Positions 1-11,527 of a stretch of DNA of 64,000 nt are shown here, one piece after another. Where the stretch lies: NCBI RefSeq assembly GCF_018873765.1, contig NC_057920.1, positions 44,318,828-44,382,827 of the forward strand, in the 5' to 3' direction. Each line of letters starts with the position of its first letter. Position 1 is the first letter of the stretch. The notes under the pieces were generated by a model. The model had not been told where the DNA came from and ran no database searches. It saw only the letters and a program-made list of their open reading frames with translations. The position numbers and the translations under genes are program-made. This DNA comes from Telopea speciosissima (taxonomy: Eukaryota > Streptophyta > Magnoliopsida > Proteales > Proteaceae).

Positions 1-1086
1 TTAGTGATAACAATTGCATTGCACAATATTAACGATTAATATTATCAAAGCGATTGCAATTAACTTGTTCTATGCGATAGATATGCCCAAATCAGGGTTT
101 TAGGGGCATATAGTTCATTACAACACTTTGTAATCATATGCAATTAAACTCATTAATTCAATCTCAAGAGAAGGTGCAATTTCAAAAATAAAATAAAAAT
201 TAGGATTTAGAGGAGTAAATTGGTCATTTTAACTCTTTGGAATGACAAACATGATCAAACAATTTGATCAATATTAATATGATGTTTTTTCAAATATATT
301 TAGTCAAAGAAAGGTATTATGTTCATATAGATCTCATTTAAACAACCCATCAATTAATCAAGGGATAAAACAGTCATTCTCAAATTATCAAAATATTTTA
401 AAAAATGACAAATAACACTCTTTGGTCTTTACCGGTTCAAAACCCAGTTTAGCCCAAGTCCAAATCAAAGACCCATCCTATGATCCATATTGATTTGGGT
501 CATACCCAAATCTGGTTCGGGCTGGACCTAGGGCTGCAACAGGATCGGGTTGGACTGGGCTTTTTAAAACCCTAGCCCAACCATGAGTCCCCTTAGTTGG
601 GCCCAGGCCCACCCTGACCTTGACTTAGGGCCTAAAAACCCTGACCTTGGCCCTTTCTTCAATAAGCAAATTAAAATATCCAGGGGAGGGCAAGTGTGAA
701 ACAAGAGGTTTGAACCCAAGATCTCCTGGAAGGAATGGGCTTTTACAAAACACAAGCTACCTAGTGGGCTAGGAACTCATTCACATCTTCAATAACTTTA
801 TTTTTTAATATATAAGGAATTTTCTTCATGGAGATTTGCTTGTCTTTTATTTGGCTTTTTTTTTTTGCACAAAATATTATACATCATGTTGGAATAATTG
901 TCTCCTGAGATTTAATTAATTTGGTTTTTCCTTTGCATTGTGATGTTGCTTTGCATCTGTAGTTAGAGGTCAAATTTTTTCTTGTGTCCCCCTTAGACCT
1001 CCGGTACCTCTCAACCTTTTATTTGTTTAATGATTTTACATATTCATCCTCCCCAACCCTGATTATATAATATATATAATGTACTG
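1..1086. other. AT-rich intergenic sequence, no gene seen
   Basis: No reading frame here has recognisable protein motifs. The stretch 430-780 is rich in words such as CCCAACC, GGGCCC and CCTGACC, a composition common in old plant intergenic repeats, and similar words recur at 2208-2510. I see no gene, RNA gene or clear element boundary. Confidence 0.6.
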
Positions 1087-2017
1087 AGGCTCTCTTTGGC
1101 ATAGTTTATATTTATATTTATGACCTATTATGAATATCAATTATGAATTTATGATAATAGGTTATGGGCTATAAACAATAATCATTTGATTACTACTAGA
1201 CATGATAGATAATATAATGAAAAATAGGTTTGGCATACTTAAGTGAAGAATATATTATGTATTATATATATAAGATACTAGATGATAATATATATAATAT
1301 GATATATGTTAGGGGTGCTAATCGATCGGTTTGGACCGGTTTCGATTCGATTTCAATGTGAGAATGAATAATTTCAAAACATGATCCAACAAAGGTGCAC
1401 TGATTTTGGTTTGATTTCAAGTTCGTATTGGTTTGGTTTCAGGTTGCCTTGTAAATATATTTAAAAGCGTTAAGAAAAATTGTATTTTTAATGAATTTCA
1501 AGCTAGTATTGGTTTATTAGCGGGTTATATCTGTTTCAATACAGTTTTTTAAGTTCGGTTCGATGTCTTATTGGCTTCAACATGGTCCGGTTTGATTTCG
1601 GTTTCACAAAACCCCAATCTGAAACATGATCCAATAAGCTCATATCGATTCGGTTTGTTCACCTTGGTTTCAGTCGGTTCAGGTCGGTTTCGTTGTTTCG
1701 GGCTAGGTTTTGACACCCATAATAGATGTTGAAAGAGGGTGGGGGCGGGTGGGGTTGGAGAGAGAGAAAAATGGTTTTGTTCTAATTTTCATTAATTTTA
1801 CAAATTTACCCCTACTTAAGTAACAATTCTGCTCATGTTCATTAATGGTACCCTACATAAACAAATATTAACAGTTTATGGTGATAAATCATATTATGAA
1901 TTTATGCTTATATTGATTTCTTTTAATGAGAAATATGGGTCATAAGTCATACCAAACACATCTATTTATATTTACGTGTCAAATAAACATAAATTTAAAC
2001 TATACCAAAGACAACCT
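1087..2017. mobile_element. MITE-like element with terminal inverted repeats
   Basis: The two ends are imperfect inverted repeats. The left end reads AGGCTCTCTTTGGCATAGTT and the right end, reverse-complemented, reads AGGTTGTCTTTGGTATAGTT, with similarity continuing through an AT-rich stretch. No coding capacity is seen, so this would be a non-autonomous DNA element of about 0.93 kb, of which about 0.4 kb is a second insertion. A target-site duplication is not clear, so the superfamily (hAT-like or Harbinger-like) is undecided. Confidence 0.6.
1312..1718. mobile_element. Nested MITE-like repeat rich in CGGTTT words
   Basis: A 0.4 kb block inside the 1087-2017 element begins GGGGTGCTAA and ends with the complement of GGGTGTCAAAACC. 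Its interior is full of GGTTTC, CGGTTT and GATTCG words in both halves. Such GGGTGTCAAA-ended repeats are common in plant genomes. No TSD was identified with confidence. Confidence 0.5.
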
Positions 2018-3369
2018 AAGAGGTTAAATTTATGAACCCTATTTTATTAAAAAAAAAAAAGAAGCAAAAAAATATAAAAAGAAACAGAACAGTAGTTGGT
2101 GACTTGATGTCATGTTATGTTTTGATAAATAACAGACCATTAAAGAGTTGTTAATTGTTACAGTAATTATTTCCTATATAAAATAATATCATATTATCAT
2201 TATATATAATCAGGGTCAGGGTAAAAATCAGGGTCAAGATCAGGGCTAAAATGAGGGTCAAAATCAGGGTCAAGCGAGGTCTCAACCCTGACCCAACCCA
2301 ACCCTGACTCAGGTCCAGGAATTTCTGGCCCTAACCTGCCCTTAGGGCCAGAAATCTTTAGCCCGAGCCCTATTCGGGCTCAAGGCGGGCCAGGGCGGGT
2401 TCGGGCCGATAGGGCCAAACTTGTAGCCTAGTTGGACCCAAGTCTTAACCGATTTGAGTCTAACCCAAATCCGGTTTGGGCTTGGCCCAAAACCAATTTA
2501 AAAAAAAAATATTATTGCCTTGTAAGTAATGTGGTTTGACTAGTTAGACTTTCCTAATCCAATTAGGAAACACAATCTTATTGTTATTCCAATTTAGAAT
2601 CTAAAGTCCAAAACTTGGTCAACAAGCAAATAAAGAATTAGAAACTTAATCAAACTCTTTAGTTATATTCTAATTAGAATGCCTTCCAAATTAAAATATG
2701 CAATCAAATCAATATGAGGAATCTAACTATTAGTTTCCTAAATCTATTAGATCACCATTAGGAAAGTGTCATTGCTAGACCATGAAGTCCATTAAGAGAG
2801 CTTGAAGAACATCATGACCATCATAATAAAAACAAAAAGGAGGACAAAGGAGAAGTTGACAACAAAGCAAAATAGCAATTCGAAACCAAACGGAAGCACC
2901 ACCATGATGTTGCCCGCCCTCTTCCTCTCTCTCCTCTATTCGCTTTGTTTTTTTATTGATCTGATCGACAGTAGTCATATGACCTGCTGCCCGCACTAGA
3001 GAAGGCAGCAAGCAGCAGGCCATATGACCCACTGCCCACAGCCAACGGATGAACCCATTCAATATGGCTGACAGTTTCCATAATGGCCTGCTGTCCTTAC
3101 CCTCTAAACGTTTTGTTGGTTTTTTATACTATATATACAATGGGCTGCCAGCCACTATGATCGACAACCCTCAACTCTCTATTGGTTTTGCTACCATTGC
3201 AGCCCAAGAAGCAGCCCCAGCTCAAAGCTAAGACCATCCCCACCCTTATTTTCTCGATCTCAGTCCCTTTCTCCTCTTTTGCTCTAGGTCTCTTTCTCAC
3301 TCGCTTCTTTTTGATCGATACCCCATGAGGGGTAGTGCGAGATCAAAATAGAATAAGAGAAAGAAGAAA
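2018..3369. other. Intergenic sequence without recognisable genes
   Basis: This stretch leads up to the truncated LINE. It includes a short cluster of CAGGGTCA-type words (2208-2330) and a pyrimidine-rich run (3240-3310). Small reading frames occur on both strands, but none shows a motif, and they overlap one another in antisense. No gene is called. Confidence 0.6.
2208..2330. repeat. Short CAGGGTCA-type word cluster
   Basis: Words of the form CAGGGTCA and AGGGTCAA recur about six times, followed by the complementary form CCCTGACC. It is a low-complexity cluster of unknown origin. Confidence 0.5.
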
Positions 3370-4286
3370 AAGGAAAATTAAGTCTTTTCGGGGCAGATGC
3401 TGAAGATAACTGGTTTTGTCCTAGTTCCATTCCTTTGCAAGGTGTTCTTAATGCAAATCAACAGCTTGGGTTGGAGAAGGAGGTGTTTGTAGAGGAAGTT
3501 AAAGATGTGGTTTTTGCTATGAAGGAATCAAAAGCTCTAAGGCCGAATGGTTTTGGGGCAAAGATTTATAAGCAGTCGTGAGATATTATTGGGGAGGATT
3601 TGACCAAGGCTGTTATCTGTTTTTTTGGTAATTCAGTAATGCCTAGATCATCAGTAAATACAACATTTGTGAGTCTTATATCAAAGAGTGGAGATGTTTC
3701 TACTTTTGCGGGATATAGGCCCATTGCTTTGTATAATTTGCTGTACAAGATTATCACAAAGAACATTTCCAATTGGGTGTGTGGTTAGTCAAAACCAATC
3801 GGCCTTCATCAAAGGGCATACAATTATGGATAATATTTTTGTCTGTCATGATGTTGTAAGGGGTATTGATCAAAAGGCTGCTGCTCCCTCTGCTATCCTT
3901 CAGATTGATTTGCATAAGGCTTATGATTCTCTGAGTAGAAAGGAAATTCCTTTTTAAATTAATGGAGAGAATGGGGTTTCCTGCTAAATTCCTTGGTTGG
4001 GTAAAGGCTTGTGTCTCCTCGCCTATGTTTTCTACTCTCATCAATGGAAGTCCAGCAGGTTATTTTATAGGAGGTAGAGGGATAAGACAAGAGGATCCCC
4101 TATCTCCCTACTTGTTCATGTTGGCGATGGAAGATTTCTCTGGTATTATGAGAAGATTGAAAGTTGAGGGCAGTGCAAAACATTCCATTTATTCCACCTT
4201 ATTTTTGCGGATGACCTAATGATCTTTGTGAAGGCCATTCGTGAATCTATTATGGCTAGCTTGGGAGCTTTGACTGAGTTTGTTGC
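3370..4286 (+). pseudogene. LINE (L1-type) reverse transcriptase, 5'-truncated, piece 1 of 3
   Basis: Conceptual translation gives the reverse-transcriptase core of a plant L1-type LINE in order. There is the segment with AFIKGHTIMDN, then AILQIDLHKAYD (the LDxxKAYD motif carrying the first catalytic Asp), then RQEDPLSPYLF (normally RQGDPLSP), then the IFADDLMIF catalytic box at about 4203-4224. Stops occur near 3580 and 3789, and frames shift near 3788, 3957 and 4205, so it cannot encode a working enzyme. The endonuclease that should precede RT is absent: recognisable LINE sequence begins near 3370, which fits 5' truncation during target-primed insertion. The frame is interrupted at 4286 by a gypsy element and resumes at 50932. 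Confidence 0.88.
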
Positions 4287-5792
4287 TGTGAGGATCCATT
4301 CCTTTTTCGGGGAACCGCACGTAAGTTTTAAAATGGCGACGCTTTCTTGGCTCCCGACGGGGGGTTGGGGTTATGCTCCTCAGTTGGAGAGAGAGAAGGA
4401 ATGCGTCTACTCAAAGTTCATGATTTATCAGGGGATGGGGGTTTTACAATTAAATGAAATGGAGGTGCCACCTAGGATTAGGGCTAAAGACCCATTGGTG
4501 TAGCCTTGTGAAGGGCTATAGGACTTCGTTTGGTCTGGTGAGAGATTCGGGGTAAGTGGTCAGGTTATAAGAGTGGGAAGGTGTTAGGCACCCACCTCGC
4601 CCGAGTAAACCGGTCTTTGTACTAGATGCAGGTTTTCGAATATTCTTCCTTCATAAATGTCCTATTGCCACATGTATAGCTAAAATGATGCACAAACTGC
4701 CTAATTACATTAACTAATGTACACTACATGGGCATAATGTAAAAGTCTACATTGTTACAATATTAAAGTGTGATGAAAGGATTAAATACCTGTATGCTTT
4801 AAAACAATGCAATTATACGGGATGAATCGCGTCCCTCATCTCAGGTGGAGGCAAAAGACTGGCTTTATCCTTCATCGGACAGAGTAACAGCGTCAAAAAG
4901 TAATTGCCTAGATATCAAGCAGAATAATGGCGTCGAAAAATCTTTGGAGAGTAATTACCCGAATGTCAGGCAGCGTAATGGCGTACGGGTGTCGGGTGCT
5001 AAGACCTCGGGCAAAATAACGGTGTTGAAAAGCTTTGGAAGCTAGGCTTCTTGGATCTCGGGTAGAGTAATGACGTTCAGGTGTCGGGTACTAGGACCTC
5101 GGACAGAATAACGGCGTCAGAAAGCTTCAGAAACTAGGGATTAAGACATCGGGCAGGGTGACTAGGCCATGGGAAGCTTTGGGGTTTTGGGCGGAAACGG
5201 GTTAGGAAAGGCGGGTCCCAAGGACCGGGACTTCGGATAGAGGGACGAGGTTTGAAGACTCAAAATTGGATTGGGGTAGGGCCCCTAAATTGAAAACTGG
5301 AGCTCTGGGGATCCCCCTCTCCTCAACTTGGAACTTGTTGAAATGAGGGGTGGGGGTATTTATAGGCAAAATTTCCATCTGGCGATGCCACAACAAATCC
5401 TGCAGTGCCGCCAGACCAAAAAAATTTCACTTCGGTCCCCGTGGCACCATGGGACGCAGGTCTTGATGGGTGTGGCACTGTTGTCCGGTGCCACGGCTAG
5501 GTACGGCACTGTCGCATGGCACCGCGGTCAGGCATAGCGCTGCAACGTGATGCTGCAACTGAGCGCGATGCTACCGTACAGTGTCATGGCTGAGCATGGT
5601 ACCGTTGGGTCATGGCTTCAGGCGAGGGCATTATGTGGGGTCATTCCGGGGATGCGGGGGACCACGGGTGGAAACATGGTGGACAGGGGGTGTCCGAGTT
5701 GCTCCAAAGGAAAAGAGTTTTTAAAGGGCATTGCCAGTCTTTCACGTCCGGTTGTCATCATCGCTGGGGAGTGACAGAATCCAACATCTACA
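4287..5792 (-). repeat. Gypsy 3' LTR (left copy)
   Basis: This matches 49343-50926 along its length, including the GGGGTTATGCTCC segment, the motif GGCACCCACCTCGCC, repeated GTCGGGTGCTAAGACC-like units and a GC-rich minirepeat region. On the element's own strand it begins TGTAGATGTTGG and ends in CA. It is about 78 bp shorter than the other LTR. Because the element runs on the - strand, this is its 3' LTR. Confidence 0.88.
5357..5364 (-). promoter_or_regulatory. TATA box of the gypsy LTR promoter (3' LTR copy)
   Basis: On the - strand this reads TATAAATA, preceded by a GC-rich minirepeat block (about 5380-5620) and followed by CCTCATTTC. The same arrangement occurs in the other LTR at 50436-50443. 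Confidence 0.6.
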
Positions 5793-5810
5793 ATTTGCCC
5801 CTCTATGGCC
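5793..5810 (-). promoter_or_regulatory. Gypsy polypurine tract
   Basis: Read on the - strand, the sequence immediately before the 3' LTR is ATAGAGGGGCAAATTG, a purine-rich run in the place where plus-strand DNA synthesis is primed in LTR retrotransposons. Confidence 0.6.
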
Positions 5811-5873
5811 TAGACCTGTGCCAACAGCTGAAGGTCAAAGACAAAAGACTGCTTGATTTTATCACCAGGAGCA

Positions 5874-6330
5874 TGCATCACCGCCACTTTGCTCATAGGT
5901 GGCGGAGTTGAACGATAAAACCGCGTCTTGGTAAATCATTTGACAAATCTTTTGAGCAACTACTACCGTCACTTTGCTCATAGGCGACGGTGTTCCCTTG
6001 GTAAACTTTTCAGTGAGCCTCCTTGGGTTGAGCAACTACTCCATTACTTTGCTCAAAGGTAATGGAGGTCCCTTAGTAAACCTTTCGGTAAACTTCCTTG
6101 GGTTGAGCAACTGCTATCACCACTTTGCTCATAGGTGACGACGTTTTGAACGATAAAACCTAATTCGACAAATCGCTCTGTGAAGTCTTTTGTTTTGAAC
6201 GATAAAACCTATCTCAGCAAATTGTCCATTGAAATCTTTTGTTTTGAATGATAAAACCTATCTCGGTAAACCGTCCAATGAAATCTCTTGTTTTGAAAGA
6301 TAAAACCTATCTTGACAAACCATTTGATAG
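5874..6330. repeat. Tandem array A: 'CACTTTGCTCATAGG' and 'GAACGATAAAACCTA' units
   Basis: Degenerate units of about 90 bp built on CACTTTGCTCATAGGYGACGG grade into units of about 57 bp built on TTTTGAACGATAAAACCTAT. This is the first of four adjacent, unrelated tandem arrays between the polypurine tract and the antisense gene. No coding signal is seen. Confidence 0.75.
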
Positions 6331-6915
6331 CAACTGGTGCTCAATCAATAGATCTATAGGATCGGGTGTCAATGGGAGATCGAAGATCTGATGGTAACGG
6401 GCGATCAATAGATCAGATGATAGCGGATAATCACAAAGTCAAATGGCAATAGGCGATCCAGGGATCGGATGACAACAGGTGATCAACAGATCAAATGGCA
6501 ACAGGAGATCCGAGGATTAGATGACAACAGACGATTAAAAAGTCAAATAGCAATTGGTTATTCAAAGATCAAATGACAACAGACGATCAAAAAGTCATAT
6601 GGAAATGGGAGATACCGGGATCAGATGACGATGGGTGGTCAATAGGTCAAATGGCAATGGGCGATCCAAGGATCAGATGACAACGGACGATCTAAAAGTC
6701 AAATGGTAACGGGCAATCCAAGGATCGGATGACGATGGGTAATCAACAGATCAAATGGCAATGGGCGATCCAAGGATCGGATGACAACAGACGATCAAAA
6801 AGTCAAATGGCAGCGGCCGATCCGGAGATTGGATGACGATGGGTGATCAACAGATCAAATGGCAATGGGCGATCCAAGGATCAGATGACAATGGGTGATC
6901 AACAGATCAAAAAGG
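6331..6915. repeat. Tandem array B: 'GGATCAGATGACAACGG' units
   Basis: About nine to ten degenerate copies of a roughly 62-bp unit alternate GATCAACAGATCAAATGGCAA with GGCGATCCAAGGATCGGATG. Copies vary by point changes and small indels. Confidence 0.8.
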
Positions 6916-7790
6916 GGTAATGGTTTTAAGCGACGCTCCGTTGGATTCTGATTACGAACGACGCTTGATAGGAAATCTGACTTTGAGCAACGCTCGACAA
7001 GGATTTTTGGTTTTGAGCAACGCTCGACAAAGTTTTGAGTTTAAGCATCGCTTGATCGGAAATCTGATTTTGAGCAACGCTTGTTTGGAATTTTTTGGAT
7101 TTGAGCAACGCTCTGCAAAGTTTTGAGCATCGCTCAATAAAGTTTTCAGCATCGCTCGATCAAAAACCTATTTTTGAGCACCGCTTGATTGGAATTTTTG
7201 GATTTGAGCGACGCTCAGCAAAGTTTTGATTTTAAGCAACGCTCAGCAAAGTTTTGATTTTGAGCAATGCTCGATCGAAAATCTGATTTTGAGCAATGCT
7301 TGATTGGAATTTTTGGATTTGAGCGACGCTCAGTAAAGTTTTATTTTTGAGTAACGCTCGATTGGAATTTTTGGATTTGAACAATGCTCAGTAAAGTTTT
7401 GAGCATCGCTTGATCGAAAATCTGATTTTGAGCAACGCTCGATTGGAATTTTTGGATTTAAGCGACGCTCAACAAAGTTTTGATTTTGAGCAACGCTCAG
7501 CAAAGTTTTGATTTTGAGCAACGCTCGATCGAAAATCTGATTTTGAGCAATGCTTGATTGGGATTTTTGGATTTGAGCGACGCTCAGCAAAGTTTTGATT
7601 TTGAGCAATGCTCGATTGGAATTTTTGGATTTGAACAATGCTTAGTAAAGTTTTGAGCATCGCTTGATCGGAAATCTGATTTTGGGCAACGCTTGATTGG
7701 AATTTTTGGATTTGAGCGACGCTCAACAAAGTTTTAATTTTGAGCAATGCTCAGCAAATTTTTGATTTTGAGCAATGCTCGACTAGGAAA
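6916..7790. repeat. Tandem array C: 'TTGAGCAACGCTC' units
   Basis: Some 25 copies of a short core, TTGAGCAACGCTC or its variant CATCGCTTGATCG, are separated by AAAGTTTTGA or GGAATTTTTGGA and arranged in higher-order blocks of about 57-60 bp. Long open frames on the - strand here are a by-product of the repeat and are not genes. Confidence 0.85.
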
Positions 7791-8240
7791 GCATTGTGAC
7801 TGAACTTCTCTTGAAAATGTACGATAAGACGGCATCGTGACTGAGTTTTGTACGATGAGGTGGCATCACGATCAAATTTTTAGGAAATGTACGATGAGAT
7901 GGCATCACGATCAATTTGAAAATGTACGATGAGATGGCATCGTGATCGACTTTTTAAAAAATGCGCGATGGTATCGCGACTAATATTAAAAATTTTCGAT
8001 GAGATGGCATCACAACCAGTTTGGAAAAACATGCGATGAGATGGCATTGCAACCAGTTATTTGAAAACTTGTATGATGAGATGGCATCTCGACCATTTGG
8101 AAAAACATGCGATGAGACGGCATCGCCACCAGTTTTGAAAAGCGTGTGATGAGATGGCATCATGACCAGTTTAGAAAAACATGCGATGAGATGGCATCGT
8201 GACCGGTTTTGAAAAGTGTATGGTGAGGTGGCATCGTAAC
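7791..8240. repeat. Tandem array D: 'CGATGAGATGGCATCG' units
   Basis: About ten copies of a 45-50 bp unit are centred on GATGAGATGGCATCGTGAC with AAAATGTA or AAAACATG between them. It is followed at 8255-8420 by a GC-rich minirepeat stretch resembling that of the LTR. Confidence 0.8.
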
Positions 8241-8249
8241 CCCTAAAAA

Positions 8250-8440
8250 AAAGGTTTTTTTTTGGCGGCTCTGCCATGTGGGGCTGCCGGTTCTGTGCGG
8301 CACTGCCGTGCAGGGCCACAGTCGAGGCCACGATGCTACCACGTGGGGACGTAGTCGAGGCCGCGGCACTATCGCGCGGCATCGCCAGGAGTGAGCCCAT
8401 GGTCTCGGGGTGCCGCCAGCGTCCTTTTTCTATAAATAGG
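8250..8440 (+). promoter_or_regulatory. Promoter of the antisense PMD gene
   Basis: A GC-rich minirepeat block is followed by TATAAATA at 8431-8438, then a pyrimidine-rich leader, then the ATG at 8569. Spacing from TATA to ATG is about 130 bp. The order of elements (GC block, GCCAG, T run, TATAAATA, CCTCATTTC) mirrors the LTR promoter read on the opposite strand. Confidence 0.6.
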
Positions 8441-8568
8441 AGGGGTAGTCCTCATTTCCCCCTTTTCCCTCTCCTTGGCTTGGGTTTTCCATTAGAGGTC
8501 TGTCCTCTCTCCTCTTTCTCTCTCTTCTTTGTGTTTTTCTTACTTTCTTCTTAGTTTGGCCTTCTACC

Positions 8569-8639
8569 ATGTCTTCATCAAAGCGGGTTAGGCCATCTTC
8601 TTCTTCTTCTGAGGTGATCGACGACTTAAAGGCGGAGTG
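8569..8639 (+). pseudogene. Antisense PMD gene, first coding segment (broken by copia)
   Basis: The segment starts MSSSKRVRPSSSSSE, a serine-rich beginning, and runs to the copia insertion at 8640. The next part of the frame is at 28466 and continues in the same phase once one copy of the GAGTG duplication is discounted. It lies on the strand opposite to the gypsy gag-pol genes, downstream of integrase. The body of the gene and its domain are described at 28466-30727. Confidence 0.75.
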
Positions 8640-9948
8640 TGTGAATTCACCTAGAGGGGGGGTGAATAGGTGAAAGTAGTGGAATATAAAAAATGTTATC
8701 AATGAAATACAACTAAAATGTAAAGATAGCACAAGGATTTATAGTGGTTTGGCCAAAACTTGCCGACGTCCACTCCTCTCACCTTAGAGAGAATTCCACT
8801 AAAAAAAATCTTGAGAATGAGTAAGAGAACTCGTACAAATCTTGATTGAGAGCAAGAGAACTCAACACTAATAACTACTCTTGATTTCGAGTAAGAGGAC
8901 TCAACCAATCTTGATTCCAAGCAAGAAGACTCAATTAACACATATAATGAAAATTTACTAATCAAGAAAAGGATTATCTCAACCTTAGTAAGTGTGTCCA
9001 CCCTTGGAGCTTGAAGCTAAGTGAGGTAGAGGAGCTTGATTGTGTGAGCTTTATGACAACTTGATGCTTACAATTAATGAATGGCTCACTTGATGCTATT
9101 GCAGTGAATCTTGTGATGAAGGCTCTTAATTTTGATTAGTAGTAGTGAATAGAGCTTTAAACAAGAGTCTATTTATAGGCTAGGTAGCTCTAATAATTAT
9201 AGAAACTGTCTTAAGATCGGCTTGAATTAGACAATAATAATCTAGTATACCGATTCATAATCCGGTATGCCGGTTCACCAAGTTTTCTTATATGATCTAA
9301 GGTATAACGGTCAAATTCCAACAATCATATCTGATCCGGTATGCTGGATCATAATCCGGTATGCCGATTCAGGGTAAAACATAGCCAGCCTTGATCCAGT
9401 ATGCTGGATCACTATCCAGCATGCGCTAGAAAGCTACTGTAGGCTATTTCCTGAGATCAACATTGAACCAATATGTCGTTTAAGGATCTGGTATGCCAGA
9501 TTAGTTGATATCTGCTAAAATAAACTAAGTCCTTTAATGGGTTACCTTGGGGGGTTTCCAAATTAAATTGGTCACATGAATTGGGGTTGTTTTAATCTCC
9601 TAAAGTCATTCTATATGAATGTATGTGCGTGTGTATGCATTACATTAATTTTAACTTTAACAAAAGATTTTACAAAGTAATACAACTTGAAATCAAAGTA
9701 AAATCTTCTATCGGACTTGGTCTTTATCTTCAAAGCTTAATTCTTCATTTCACTTGAATTGAGTGCGTGCTCCAATTGAGTGCTTGCTCTTGAATTGAAT
9801 GCATGCTCCCCCTCACTTGGTGCTATGCTCTTATCTAAACAACTTAAACAAGAGTTAGTCCAAAAGTGATTTTATTTATTATCATCAAAACCTCTATATC
9901 ATCATAAATGATGACTTGGAGTTTATGTATGAGATCTTTTCCTCAACA
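8640..9948 (-). repeat. Copia 3' LTR
   Basis: A 1309-bp LTR closely similar to 24522-28460 once the insert there is removed. On the element strand it begins TGTTGAGGAAAAG and ends GGTGAATTCACA. It contains repeated TCCGGTATGCCGGATC-like words. Confidence 0.92.
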
Positions 9949-9964
9949 ATCTCCCCCTTTTTTA
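9949..9964 (-). promoter_or_regulatory. Copia polypurine tract
   Basis: The - strand reads AAAAAAGGGGGAGAT directly before the LTR. A second run, CAAAGGGGGAGAA, lies at about 10177-10190; repeated polypurine runs upstream of the 3' LTR are a known Sirevirus trait. Confidence 0.8.
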
Positions 9965-10195
9965 TGATGACAAATAATCCAACAAAAGTAATAATGAAGC
10001 AACTTTAAATTTGAAGCAATATATAGAAATTCAAAAGAAATTGCACATATCATTGATGTCAAAGAAAGTTGCACAAATATTCATAAAACTTGAAACTTGA
10101 AATGAGTAAATTACAATATTCTAAGTTTTAAAACATTCCATTACAATCATTTTATTCCATTTCCATAGCCATATATTTCTCCCCCTTTGTCATTA

Positions 10196-11527
10196 TCAAA
10201 AAGTTGGTAGAGAGAATTCAAGGATTTGGGTCAAAGGGTGGAATAGGAGGGATGGAGCTTGATTCACCGGAGAAGGGTGCTCGAAATGGTGGTCGCTACC
10301 CTTGAGGAGTAAAGCCTTGAGGGATGGCTTGTGGTGTAGCTCCCGATGTATCAAAAGTGAGATGACCAAGATTGAAAGATAAATTGTGGATTGCATTGAG
10401 GATTCCAACTTGGCAAGAATTAATGGAGTCAAAGCCGGATTTAACTTCTTGGTGAAGAGAGGTCACATCTTCTTGAATTCTTTGTTGTCCGAATTCAAGT
10501 TCCATGATCCGAGTGTTGGCTTCGTCCACGTATTCATCAATACTTGAAACCTATTATTGTAGATTTGCCGGTATTCCTTCTTGTGCTTGATGAGGAGGGG
10601 GCACATCATCATTCAAGTTTTCTTATTCTTCAACAAAGACATTGGAAGGAGGAGGGAAGTCTATGGTGTGGAAGCTATTTCGGGTGATATATTGAAAAGA
10701 CAAAGTAGATGTCTCTTCACGATCAAGGTCAATATCAAAAGCCCGAAAAAGGCGAGTGAGAAGACGGCCATAGGGAAGATTTGTGTGCTTGCGAGGGTGA
10801 GCACACGATTCCATGCACCTCACAATGAAGTATGGAAGGCAAGTAGGGTGTTTCTGTAAACAAAAAAGGTGAGATAGGCTTGGGGTGTTAGACACTTACT
10901 TCTATCTCCTCCCCTAGGGATGAAATTGTGTTAGATGATGTATGAGATAACATGAGGGATTAGCTTGAGTCTTCCGGTGAGAACGGTTGCCGCATTTGGA
11001 TCAAATTGCTTGAGGATAGAAGAATAGACTTCTTCATGGTTGATAAGGTCTCCAAAGTTGGGGTTCTTCGGAGTCCAAAAGATACAAGGTCCATCACTTG
11101 AAATTTGAAGGAGATGGGCAAAGTCATTAACAGAGAGGTCTATTTGAACACTTTTCACATAAGAGTGGAGTGTCAATCCTCGTTCTGATCCGCTAAAATA
11201 GAGATTAGCATAGAAGTAATTTACCAAGTTTGGACAGCACGGCTTTGACATATCAAGAAGAGGTTCCCATCCAATGTCCTTAAATCTTTCTTCAAGGCGA
11301 ATGCTATTGAATGAGAAAATGTCAACTTCACATCCTTCTTCAATCTTCCGGACAAGGTAGAGAGGCCAATTCTCACGACATTTAAGTGAGCGAAAGAGTC
11401 AATCTTCACCTTCTGAATAAGGTTGCCTTGAGGAGCCACCTCTAATGGAAACCGATCTTCCTCCCATTCTTCCTCTTTTAGGTGGTTTTTGTCTTTCAAC
11501 CATAGCCTCCTTGCCTCTTCGACTCAT
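10196..11527 (-). pseudogene. Copia extra ORF ('putative plant transposon protein' type)
   Basis: Between RNase H and the 3' LTR is an additional gene in the sense orientation, start at 11527 (MSRRGKEAM...). After a basic leader comes a domain with WPLYLVRKIEEG, PCCPNLVNYFYANLYF, SVNDFAHLLQI and LPYGRLLTRLFRAF, the pattern of the plant-retrotransposon domain often annotated as putative plant transposon protein. The C-terminal part (10529-10296) is a probable coiled coil with MELEFGQQRIQEDVTSLHQE, then a Pro/Gln tail. Its molecular role is unknown. One TGA interrupts the N-terminal region near 11408 and frames shift near 10900 and 10540, so this copy is broken. Confidence 0.72.

Noticed and set aside
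430..2510. A possible larger element bounded by CCGGTTCAAAACCC and CCAAACCGG-like sequence
   Set aside because: The similarity of the ends is weak and probably reflects shared low-complexity words; no duplication found.
2775..3231. Overlapping small open frames on both strands
   Set aside because: No motifs, overlapping antisense to each other, and no promoter or splice context.
6920..7747. Long - strand open frames rich in Ala, Gln and Ile
   Set aside because: They arise from the tandem array C; the repeat has few stop words in those frames.
6331..8240. Regular repeats that might suggest a CRISPR-like array
   Set aside because: Head-to-tail degenerate units with no unique spacers, inside a plant retrotransposon.
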